From NCBI GenBank assembly GCA_934141145.1, contig CAKPCA010000025.1, positions 1 through 13,526 on the forward strand: a stretch of DNA of 13,526 bases. The letters are read 5' to 3'. This DNA is from an uncultured Bacilli bacterium. GTDB lineage: Bacteria; Bacillota_I; Bacilli_A; RF39; UBA660. A model generated the notes under the pieces. The model searched no databases and was not told the DNA's origin. It was given only the letters and a program-made list of their open reading frames with translations. Both the position numbers and the translations under genes were made by a program. Every line of letters begins with the position of its first letter. Within the stretch, counting starts at the first letter, position 1. Of this stretch, positions 5,776-12,415 are shown piece after piece.

Positions 5776-6811
5776 ATTCAAAGTAATCTATCATAATTGC
5801 TTTTTTTACTTCTTTTAGTGTATTATTTGCTTTTATATTTGCATTTTTTGTGCCTTTTTTTAATACATCTTTTACAAGCTCTATATGTTCTTCATAATAC
5901 TTTCTTTTTTCTCTAATAGGAATAAGTGTTTCTTCTAAAACATTATATAAAACTTTTTTTATTTTTACATCTCCAAGTCCACCATTTTGATATGCTCTTT
6001 TCATTTCATCTAAAGTCTTATATTCAGAATATTTATTTATTTGTTCATCATTTGCAAATACATCAAGGTATGTAAATACCATATTTCCTTCTACTTTGCC
6101 AGGATCTTCTATTCTTATATGATTTGGATCTGTATACATACTCATTACTTTTTTATATACATCTTCACTAGTATCTGATAAATATATACCATTACCAAGT
6201 GATTTACTCATCTTTGCATTGCCATCAAGTCCAGGAAGTCTTTGTGCTATTTTATTATCATTAAGTACTGCTTTACAAGGTACTAATGTTTCTCCATATA
6301 TTCTATTAAAACTTGATACTATTTCATTTGCTTGTTCTATCATTGGAAGTTGATCATTACCTACTGGTACTATATTTGCTTTAAATGCGGTTATATCTGC
6401 TGCTTGACTTATTGGATAACAAAAGAATCCTACTGGTATAGTTTTTTCAAAATTCTTTTCTTTTATTTCATTTTTAACAGTAGGATTTCTACTTAATCTT
6501 GATACTGTTACTAAATTCATATAATAAAATGATAATTCTGTTAAAGCTGGTACTTGTGATTGAATAAATATTGTTACTTTTTCTGGATTTATTCCTACTG
6601 ATAGATAATCAAGTGCAACATTAAGTACATTGTCTCTAACTTTTGTTGGATTATCAAAGTTATCTGTAAGTGCTTGTGAATCTGCAATCATAATATACAT
6701 TTCATCATAATTACCTTCATTTTGTAATTTTACTCTATTTTTTAATGAACCTATATAGTGTCCTAAATGTAATTTACCTGTTGGTCTATCTCCTGTTAAT
6801 ATTATATTCAT
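5774..6811 (-). CDS. trpS: Tryptophanyl-tRNA synthetase
   Basis: Class Ic tryptophan-tRNA ligase, charging tRNA-Trp with tryptophan using ATP. Its 345 residues are normal for bacterial TrpS. The HIGH signature appears as HLGH (15-18) and the KMSKS loop as KMSKS (200-204) in LDGNAKMSKSLGN. Other family blocks include GDRPTGKLHLGHYIG, MIADSQALT and VGNDQLPMIEQ. The start ATG shares one base with the trmD stop (TAATG), so translation is coupled. The AGGGG ribosome site lies inside the last codons of trmD, about 12 bases upstream, somewhat long. It is the last gene of the YgjP-rlmB-rimM-trmD-trpS operon and is followed by a terminator-like hairpin overlapping its stop. No T-box-like leader is possible here, because no intergenic space precedes the gene. 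Confidence 0.97.
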   Translation of the reverse strand: MNIILTGDRPTGKLHLGHYIGSLKNRVKLQNEGNYDEMYIMIADSQALTDNFDNPTKVRDNVLNVALDYLSVGINPEKVTIFIQSQVPALTELSFYYMNLVTVSRLSRNPTVKNEIKEKNFEKTIPVGFFCYPISQAADITAFKANIVPVGNDQLPMIEQANEIVSSFNRIYGETLVPCKAVLNDNKIAQRLPGLDGNAKMSKSLGNGIYLSDTSEDVYKKVMSMYTDPNHIRIEDPGKVEGNMVFTYLDVFANDEQINKYSEYKTLDEMKRAYQNGGLGDVKIKKVLYNVLEETLIPIREKRKYYEEHIELVKDVLKKGTKNANIKANNTLKEVKKAIMIDYFE

Positions 6812-7923
6812 TATAAATGTCTACCCCTTTCATATTCTACTGTTTGTATATTCATTAGTTGTTTTAAATTTACTTCATCTTTTAACATTTTTAATTTATT
6901 TATTAATAAAGTTATATATTCTTTTGATAAATAGTCTTTATAATTATTAATTATTATACTTGTTATTCTATCTATTTCTCCAAGTACATAATTAGTTCCT
7001 TCATCATCTGTTTCATCATTAAGTACAATTGCTATTTGTTTTAGTAATACATCCATTTTTTTATTAATATTCTTTTTAGCAATTGCTTCTACAAATGATG
7101 GTTTTACAAGCATGACTTTATTAATTCCAGCAATATCTTCTTTCTTAACATTTGATTTTGGCATAAAGTTATACGAATTAGTAATATTTATGTTATACAC
7201 TTTTTTCTCTTTAGTGTCCTCCATAAGAGAGTATTTACCAATCTTTTTTCTTAATTTTTCTTGTTCTAAAAGATCAGGTCTTTTTTCTTTTGTCTTTTTT
7301 ATTTGTTCTTCTTTTCTCCATTCATCTATTTTTTTATGATCACCACTTAAAAGTACATCTGGTACTTTCATACCATTAAATTCTCTTGGTTTTGTATATT
7401 GTGGATAATCAAGTAAGTTATCATTAAATGAATCTTTTAAATGAGACTCTTCTTCTATTACTCCTGGAAGTAATCTAGTTACTGAATCTGTTATTATCAT
7501 AGATGGTAACTCTCCACCTGTTAATACATAGTCACCTATACTAATTTCCATATCTACTATTGATTTAATTCTTTCATCGAATCCTTCATAATGACCACAA
7601 ATAAGTACTATATCTTTTTCTTTTGATAAATCATATGCTATTTTTTGGTTATATTTTTCTCCTTCTGGTGTTAATAAAATTACTTTTGATTTACTTGTTT
7701 TAACACTTTCAACGGCATTAAATATAGGCTCACACTTAAGAAGCATTCCAGATCCTCCACCATATGGAGTATCATCTACATGTCCATGTTTATCATTTGT
7801 AAAATCTCTTATGTTAGTTATATTAATATTTACAAGTTTTTTATCTATAGCTCTTTTTATAATAGATTCACTTAAAAATCCATCATACATATTTGGAAAA
7901 AGTGTTAATATATTTATTTTCAT
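6811..7923 (-). CDS. trmD: tRNA (guanine37-N1)-methyltransferase with a C-terminal extension
   Basis: TrmD makes m1G37 in tRNAs reading CNN and some other codons, preventing +1 frameshifting. The SPOUT catalytic part (about residues 1-225) is intact: LTLFPNMYDGF, DDTPYGGGSGM (D50-D51), CGHYEGFDER (109-118), SIGDYVLTGGELP (128-140), DYPQYTKP, and the C-terminal KRPDLLE. Family members usually end near 225-250 residues; this one has 370. The extra 145 residues (about 226-370) are a linker, then a largely helical domain (LVKPSFVEAIAKKN, an acidic NDETDDEG loop, LGEIDRITSIIINNYKDYL) ending in YERGRHL. I recognise no known family in it. ATG overlaps the rimM stop by one base, with AGGGGG about 9 bases upstream. 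The TrmD identity is certain; the extension is unexplained. Confidence 0.96.
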   Translation of the reverse strand: MKINILTLFPNMYDGFLSESIIKRAIDKKLVNINITNIRDFTNDKHGHVDDTPYGGGSGMLLKCEPIFNAVESVKTSKSKVILLTPEGEKYNQKIAYDLSKEKDIVLICGHYEGFDERIKSIVDMEISIGDYVLTGGELPSMIITDSVTRLLPGVIEEESHLKDSFNDNLLDYPQYTKPREFNGMKVPDVLLSGDHKKIDEWRKEEQIKKTKEKRPDLLEQEKLRKKIGKYSLMEDTKEKKVYNINITNSYNFMPKSNVKKEDIAGINKVMLVKPSFVEAIAKKNINKKMDVLLKQIAIVLNDETDDEGTNYVLGEIDRITSIIINNYKDYLSKEYITLLINKLKMLKDEVNLKQLMNIQTVEYERGRHL

Positions 7924-8402
7924 TATTTAAGCCCCCTTATGTCATTAACATACAATATTTTATTTTCTTTATCTATCTTATTAATAAAGTCTTTAACATA
8001 TGGCACTAATATATTATTTACTTTTATAACTTCATTAGCTGGAGTATCAATTATCTCTGTTACTTTTCCTACATTTTCTTTTCCTATATAAACATCAAAC
8101 CCAATTAAATTACTAGATAAAAATTCATCATCATCTAAATTTAAATCTTCTTCATTTATATAAACAAATTCATTTTTTAAATATAAAACATCATTTATAT
8201 TATTAAAACCATTAAATGTTACCATATCAAATATTTTATGAAATCTATAAGTATTTATAGTAAATTTTTCCTTCTTTTTTCCAACATATAAATTCATACC
8301 TTTTTTAAATACTTTATCTTTATATCTGAACTTTGATAATATTCTAAGTTCACCTTTTATTCCATGAGTATTTACTATTTTACCAACATTTATAAATTTC
8401 AT
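7923..8402 (-). CDS. rimM: 16S rRNA processing protein RimM
   Basis: RimM assists maturation of the 30S head by binding S19 and pre-16S rRNA. At 159 residues it is slightly short but has both domains. The N-terminal domain opens with VGKIVNTHGIKGELRI. The C-terminal PRC-barrel holds GKVTEIIDTPANEVIKV and VPYVKDFINKID near the end. The start ATG has TAGGTG 7 bases upstream. It lies 10 bases after the rRNA methyltransferase gene, and its TAA stop overlaps the trmD start by one base, giving the classic rimM-trmD pair. rpsP, which often precedes rimM, is absent here and replaced by the YgjP and methyltransferase genes. Confidence 0.95.
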   Translation of the reverse strand: MKFINVGKIVNTHGIKGELRILSKFRYKDKVFKKGMNLYVGKKKEKFTINTYRFHKIFDMVTFNGFNNINDVLYLKNEFVYINEEDLNLDDDEFLSSNLIGFDVYIGKENVGKVTEIIDTPANEVIKVNNILVPYVKDFINKIDKENKILYVNDIRGLK

Positions 8403-8412
8403 TTTACAACAC

Positions 8413-9147
8413 CTACTTATTTAATTCGTATAATATTATTGAAGTTGCGACTGCAACATTAAGGCTTTCACATTTTTCATTCATATTTATATAAATATTC
8501 TCATCGCACATATCTTTTATGTTTTGTGAAACACCGTTTCCTTCATTACCCATTATTATAGCATATTTTGTTAAATTACAAACATTTTTTATATCTATTC
8601 CATTAACTACATCAGTCGCAAATATTTTATAACCTTCCTCTTTTAAAAATGGTACAAAATCATTAAGATTTTTTCTTATTATATTAATACCAAAATTCAT
8701 ACCTTGAGTACTTCTTAATACCTTTGAATTATATAAATCAACAGTAGTATTACTAAGTACTATATCACTTACATTAAATGCGACTGAACTTCTTATAATT
8801 GTACCTAGATTACCAGGATCTTGTACTCCATCTAATATAAGTATTTTATTACCTAATTCTTTATTTTCAGTAGGATAACTACATATTCCCATTATATTAT
8901 AAGGTTCATCTAATGAGGAAATAGATTTTAGTACTTCTTTTGTAACATATATAGTATCTATATCTAAAGAAATATCAGTACTTGTATTTTCTTCTAATAT
9001 TAATTCTTTTAAGCATCCATATTTATATGCTTCTTTTACTAAATGTTCTCCTTCAATAATAAACATTTTAGTTTTATCTCTATATTTTTTTTGTTCTAAT
9101 TTTCTTATTTCTTTAATTTTTTTATTATCCTTTGCAGTTATTATCAT
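8413..9147 (-). CDS. SpoU/TrmH-family RNA 2'-O-methyltransferase
   Basis: A 244-residue SAM-dependent 2'-O-ribose methyltransferase of the SPOUT TrmH (SpoU) family, most like the YsgA/RlmB-type enzymes acting on rRNA; the exact nucleotide cannot be told. An N-terminal substrate-binding domain (about 1-100, including MFIIEGEHLVKEA) precedes the catalytic domain. All three SpoU motifs are present: motif 1 DGVQDPGNLGTIIRS (106-120), motif 2 IIMGNEGNGVS (197-207) and motif 3 with SLNVAVATSIILYEL (228-242). The start has GAGGGAG upstream of ATG, encoded by the last codons of the YgjP-like gene, whose stop ends one base before this ATG. Translational coupling in the RNA-modification operon is therefore likely. 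Confidence 0.94.
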   Translation of the reverse strand: MIITAKDNKKIKEIRKLEQKKYRDKTKMFIIEGEHLVKEAYKYGCLKELILEENTSTDISLDIDTIYVTKEVLKSISSLDEPYNIMGICSYPTENKELGNKILILDGVQDPGNLGTIIRSSVAFNVSDIVLSNTTVDLYNSKVLRSTQGMNFGINIIRKNLNDFVPFLKEEGYKIFATDVVNGIDIKNVCNLTKYAIIMGNEGNGVSQNIKDMCDENIYINMNEKCESLNVAVATSIILYELNK

Positions 9148-9148
9148 A

Positions 9149-9784
9149 TTACTCCCTCATTTCCTTTCTTATAATTTTATAATTAGGTTCATTTTCACTT
9201 ACTAATTTCCAAAAACTTTTACTATGATCAAAATGTATAAAATGAGAAAGTTCATGCACTATTACATAATCTAAGTATTTAGGATCCATATATATTAAGT
9301 TACTATTTAATGTTATTTTTTCTAATTTCTTGTTGCAGACTCCCCATCTTGTTTTCATTTTTCTAATTGTTAAAGATGGATATGGTATATCCATAGTAAA
9401 CCTATTATAAACATTGTCTAAATGTTCTTTAAAAACTATTTCAGTTTGCTTTTTGTACCATTTATCTATATCTGATTTACTTTTTACATAAAGTGTATTA
9501 TCTTCTAAATGTGGTTTTTTTACAATATTTATTATCATTACATCTATTTTTTTCCCTAAATAGTAATTATCACTAAATTTGTTTAATTCTTTTTTTTGTT
9601 TTTCTATCATATTAATTATTGTATTTCTATTAGAATTAATTAAATTTTGAATCATGAATTTGGGTGTAAATTTAGAAGTCGTTACATAAATTTTAAGATC
9701 TTCTTTAACTCTTATATAAGTATTTTTATTATTCTTTTTTTGTATAACTATTTCATATTTTTTACCATCATATTCAAAGTACAT
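9149..9784 (-). CDS. YgjP-like zinc metallopeptidase domain protein (DUF45)
   Basis: A 211-residue protein of the YgjP/WLM-like DUF45 family, predicted zinc metallopeptidases related to SprT; the substrate is unknown. The zinc site is clear: VIVHELSHFIHFDHSKSFW gives H177, E178 and H181 (HExxH) plus H187 as third ligand. The family's RKMKTRWGVCN block lies at 141-151, and ITLNSNLIYM precedes the catalytic helix. No signal peptide or membrane segment is seen, so it is probably cytosolic. The ribosome site is GGTGAAG before ATG. It is the first gene of the operon and has a predicted promoter at 9803-9830. YgjP-like genes are often near translation or RNA-modification genes, and the context here agrees. 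Confidence 0.92.
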   Translation of the reverse strand: MYFEYDGKKYEIVIQKKNNKNTYIRVKEDLKIYVTTSKFTPKFMIQNLINSNRNTIINMIEKQKKELNKFSDNYYLGKKIDVMIINIVKKPHLEDNTLYVKSKSDIDKWYKKQTEIVFKEHLDNVYNRFTMDIPYPSLTIRKMKTRWGVCNKKLEKITLNSNLIYMDPKYLDYVIVHELSHFIHFDHSKSFWKLVSENEPNYKIIRKEMRE

Positions 9785-9802
9785 ACTTCTTCACCAATAA
9801 AT

Positions 9803-9830
9803 ATTTTAACATAAAAAGGATATAAAACAA
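9803..9830 (-). promoter_or_regulatory. Candidate promoter of the YgjP-rlmB-rimM-trmD-trpS operon
   Basis: TTGTTT (9830-9825), a 16-base spacer and TAAAAT (9808-9803) on the minus strand, about 20 bases before the YgjP-like ATG. The 105-base gap 9785-9889 also holds the upstream terminator, and nothing else was seen in it. Confidence 0.5.
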
Positions 9831-9880
9831 AATAATCTATATTTATTTTGTTATTTTAATTCATTATAAGAATAAGAGTT

Positions 9881-9910
9881 AAAAAAGGCTTAAATTTCTA
9901 AAGCCTTTTT
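9881..9910 (-). terminator. Strong Rho-independent terminator of the two-gene unknown operon
   Basis: AAAAAGGCTT and AAGCCTTTTT form a perfect 10-pair stem with a GGC/GCC core around a 9-base loop, ending in six T on the minus strand. The 5' arm encodes the last residues (KKAL) of the 508-residue protein and the stop is in the 3' arm. Confidence 0.88.
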
Positions 9911-11416
9911 AGGAATATAATCATCAAGTTTTGAATCTGGAATAAAGAATAAACCCTGATTTAATATTTCCTTTTTTATACCATTTTCATCATATATATC
10001 AAGTCCAATACTTTTACATATTTTTATTCTTTTTATAACATTTAAATCGGAATTTAATAATTCTATATTCTCATTTATATCTATATTTAATGATTTTATA
10101 CATAATAATTGGTATTCAAGATTAATACTACCTAAGAATGAGTAATCCTTTAAGTTTCTTGTTTTTATGTTAATATTATATTCATCTATCAATTTTAAAT
10201 TATCAATAATTATATTATTATCTTTTAATAAGATATCATAATTTGATAATCCAACCAAATTAATACCATATTTAACTAATGTTTCTATATTTTTTATTAA
10301 TAGTAAATATTTATCTTTTTTTAGAATATCTATATTATTTTTTACAAATTCACTTGTTAAAAACCCACCTTTTATATATTCATCAATTTGGTTTATTATA
10401 TTATTATCTGTGCCTAATATAATATCTATAACGCTTTTATTAAGTTCAGAGTCAACTTTAGATAAAAAACTTAAAATACTTTCTACCACTATACTATCAA
10501 CATCTAATATTTGTTTTTGTTCTTCTTTATTATAAGCTAAAAAGTTTATATTATATTCTTTAAATATATTAATATAAGTCGCAACTGAATTTTTTCTAGC
10601 TAAATTATATTCATTTTCTAATTCTTTATAATATGAATTATTTTTTTCTCCTATATAATTTAATACATTTAATTTAAGGTCATCTGTTAATAAATTAACT
10701 ATTTCATCTATATTAGTAATTTCTCTAACATCTTCTGTATCAATTAAGATTTTTCTTAGTTCTTGTAATTTATTTAATGATTTATTACTGTCTTTTTTAA
10801 TTCTATCATTTTCTTTTTCTAATTTTAAATAATATGCATTTATTTTATTTAGTTCTTTAGAAATTTCTCCTATATTATATATGCAATTTATTAATGGCAC
10901 AGGTACTCCAAATTCTTTTAATATTCTTCTCTTTTTCTCTTGTATATCTTTAAGAATTCCAACGATAACAATCATATTTATATCTGTATATTTAAATATA
11001 GTTATAAAATCTAAGGCTAATTTCTTTTTTTCTTGTTCATTATCTAATAAAATAATATCTGATACAAATTTTAATGATTTATCATCATCATTTATAAAAT
11101 CATTAGTTTCTATACTAGAAGCTAATCTAAATAACCCCTCAGTACTTAATGAATTTATTATTTTTTTTACATTAACCATTCTTTTTAAAATATCATCTAT
11201 ATCATCATATTTTTCATTCATTATAATTGATGAAAAAATTAAATCTGCGGAAGAAAACTCAAGTTCTGGACTAGAAGATAATTTATTTAATGATTTATTA
11301 TTTACTACTCTCTTTAAAATTTCTCTTTCAATAAACTTATATTCTGAGCTATTATTTTTTATTTTCTCTATTTTCTGATCTATTTCTCTTATAATATTAC
11401 TTAATTTATTATTCAT
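9890..11416 (-). CDS. Unrecognised all-helical repeat protein with coiled coil
   Basis: I do not recognise this 508-residue protein. It looks entirely helical, soluble and rich in Lys, Asn, Ile, Asp and Glu, without signal peptide, clear membrane segment or catalytic motif. About residues 184-225 are a probable coiled coil. The C-terminal third (about 375-485) shows loosely repeating units of 25-30 residues, each with a short helix ending in a Gly/Asn-Ile/Leu-(Asn/Asp)-Ile/Leu turn: KYGINL, EYNINI, SLNIDI, SIGLDI. That pattern suggests a solenoid scaffold that binds protein or nucleic acid. It overlaps the upstream gene by 8 bases and has AAGGTG 8 bases before ATG, so the two are co-translated. 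Its last codons (KKALEI) form half of the terminator hairpin. It may be the partner of the RelE-like protein upstream. Confidence 0.8.
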   Translation of the reverse strand: MNNKLSNIIREIDQKIEKIKNNSSEYKFIEREILKRVVNNKSLNKLSSSPELEFSSADLIFSSIIMNEKYDDIDDILKRMVNVKKIINSLSTEGLFRLASSIETNDFINDDDKSLKFVSDIILLDNEQEKKKLALDFITIFKYTDINMIVIVGILKDIQEKKRRILKEFGVPVPLINCIYNIGEISKELNKINAYYLKLEKENDRIKKDSNKSLNKLQELRKILIDTEDVREITNIDEIVNLLTDDLKLNVLNYIGEKNNSYYKELENEYNLARKNSVATYINIFKEYNINFLAYNKEEQKQILDVDSIVVESILSFLSKVDSELNKSVIDIILGTDNNIINQIDEYIKGGFLTSEFVKNNIDILKKDKYLLLIKNIETLVKYGINLVGLSNYDILLKDNNIIIDNLKLIDEYNINIKTRNLKDYSFLGSINLEYQLLCIKSLNIDINENIELLNSDLNVIKRIKICKSIGLDIYDENGIKKEILNQGLFFIPDSKLDDYIPKKALEI

Positions 11417-12359
11417 TTGTTAACACCTTCTTTTTATTTTGTGATAACTTTTCTTTAACTTCTTTAAGAATAGAAGAATTTTCTTCTAAGTATTTATTAT
11501 CTTTTGCATTTTCAACAATTGAGGGCTTATAACATCTATATATACTAACTCTATTTGTTAAAGATTCTCTGTACTCTTTATCAAAATCTGATTTTTTTAC
11601 TGCTAATTGCAATATAATAAATGTATTTTTACCTACTTTATCAAATATAATTCTAGTTTTAAACCCTTTAACTTCTGATATTGAATTCAATTTATTATTT
11701 GTAGTAGTTAACCTTCTAATATTCTTAAATGAACCATCCTCGATAGATTCTAGCAATTCTAAAAATGATTCATAATATTCTGAACTTATACTTTTTATAT
11801 CATCCATTGCATATGTTCTATCACTATTTCTGTTAAAGAAAACTATATTATTTTTTATTTCATTAGCACTTTCTATTTTTTTACTATTTTCACAAGTTTT
11901 AACTAAGGATAGCTTTAATTGTTCAAAACTAATACATGATTTTACTTCTTCTATAAATTCTAAATCTGAAGTTTCATCAAGCATACTAGAATATACTAAT
12001 ATTTCTTTAAATATCTCTGCTTTAATCCTATTTACAATATTAAAATAATTAGAATTATTTTTACTAGGTAAACTTTCTTCAATTATTTCTTTTACTGTTT
12101 CTGAGCTTTCATCCATTGAAATAGCTTTTATAGGTTCATAATAATATTCATATTCTAAATCATCATCATCTTCATCACTATCATCACATATAATACATTG
12201 TTCTTTATTTTCTTCTAAAGCTTCTGAATCTGATAATATTGCATTTTTTAGTTTACTTATTTCTTTTCTTACACTATTAGCTGTTCTTACATTTGATTTT
12301 AATGCCTTTATTAATTCTTTTTCATCTGTAATATTTGTTGTATCTATAAAATTACTCAC
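11409..12359 (-). CDS. Unrecognised protein with acidic CxxC segment and RelE/HigB-like region
   Basis: A 316-residue protein, not recognised as a whole. Residues 55-75 hold a CIIC pair followed by a strongly acidic, Tyr-rich run (DDSDEDDDDLEYEYYYEP). Residues 100-165 are helical. Residues about 172-272 resemble a RelE/HigB-type toxin fold: two helices (AMDDIKSISSEYYESFLELLESIEDG), a 'NIRRLTT...EVKG' strand pair, TRIIFDKVGKNTFIILQLAVKKS, and a final EYRESLTNR helix. This similarity is by eye only. GTG at 12368 is in frame, but AGGGGTG overlaps it; the GTG at 12359 lies 6 bases after that site and is the likelier start. It is the first gene of a two-gene operon with a near-consensus promoter and a dyad at the start point. 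Function unknown: an embedded toxin-like or RNA-binding role is possible. Confidence 0.78.
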   Translation of the reverse strand: MSNFIDTTNITDEKELIKALKSNVRTANSVRKEISKLKNAILSDSEALEENKEQCIICDDSDEDDDDLEYEYYYEPIKAISMDESSETVKEIIEESLPSKNNSNYFNIVNRIKAEIFKEILVYSSMLDETSDLEFIEEVKSCISFEQLKLSLVKTCENSKKIESANEIKNNIVFFNRNSDRTYAMDDIKSISSEYYESFLELLESIEDGSFKNIRRLTTTNNKLNSISEVKGFKTRIIFDKVGKNTFIILQLAVKKSDFDKEYRESLTNRVSIYRCYKPSIVENAKDNKYLEENSSILKEVKEKLSQNKKKVLTNE

Positions 12360-12369
12360 TTTATTCACC

Positions 12370-12381
12370 CCTGTTTACAGG
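12370..12381. promoter_or_regulatory. Dyad at the predicted transcription start (candidate operator)
   Basis: CCTGT and ACAGG are inverted around a 2-base centre. The dyad lies where transcription from the 12387-12415 promoter should begin and abuts the AGGGG ribosome site. It could bind a dimeric repressor, or fold in RNA as a 4-pair stem masking the ribosome site. Confidence 0.4.
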
Positions 12382-12386
12382 CTCAT

Positions 12387-12415
12387 ATAATAAAGCAAAA
12401 CTTAAATTTTGTCAA
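12387..12415 (-). promoter_or_regulatory. Near-consensus promoter of the two-gene unknown operon
   Basis: TTGACA (12415-12410), a 17-base spacer and TATTAT (12392-12387) on the minus strand. The -35 is perfect and contains the TGA stop of the endoglucanase. This is the strongest promoter match in the window. Confidence 0.82.

Noticed and set aside
10881..11378. 165-codon plus-strand frame
   Set aside because: It is a shadow of the helical protein gene on the other strand; low-complexity composition and no initiation signal.
11409..12368. CIIC pair as a zinc finger or redox motif
   Set aside because: Only one CxxC is present, with no second Cys/His pair nearby and an acidic, probably disordered surrounding, so no zinc or thioredoxin-like function can be supported.
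12393..12410. Possible terminator for the endoglucanase (CAAAAT/GTTTTG hairpin on the minus strand)
   Set aside because: Only five or six A/T pairs with no proper T-tract, and it falls in the spacer of a near-consensus promoter. Read-through into the next operon seems more likely.
12412..12414. TGA read as tryptophan (Mycoplasma code) at the end of the endoglucanase
   Set aside because: The tryptophan codons checked in lepB and the endoglucanase are TGG, the homologous cellulases end at about this point, and read-through would run over the next promoter and ribosome site.
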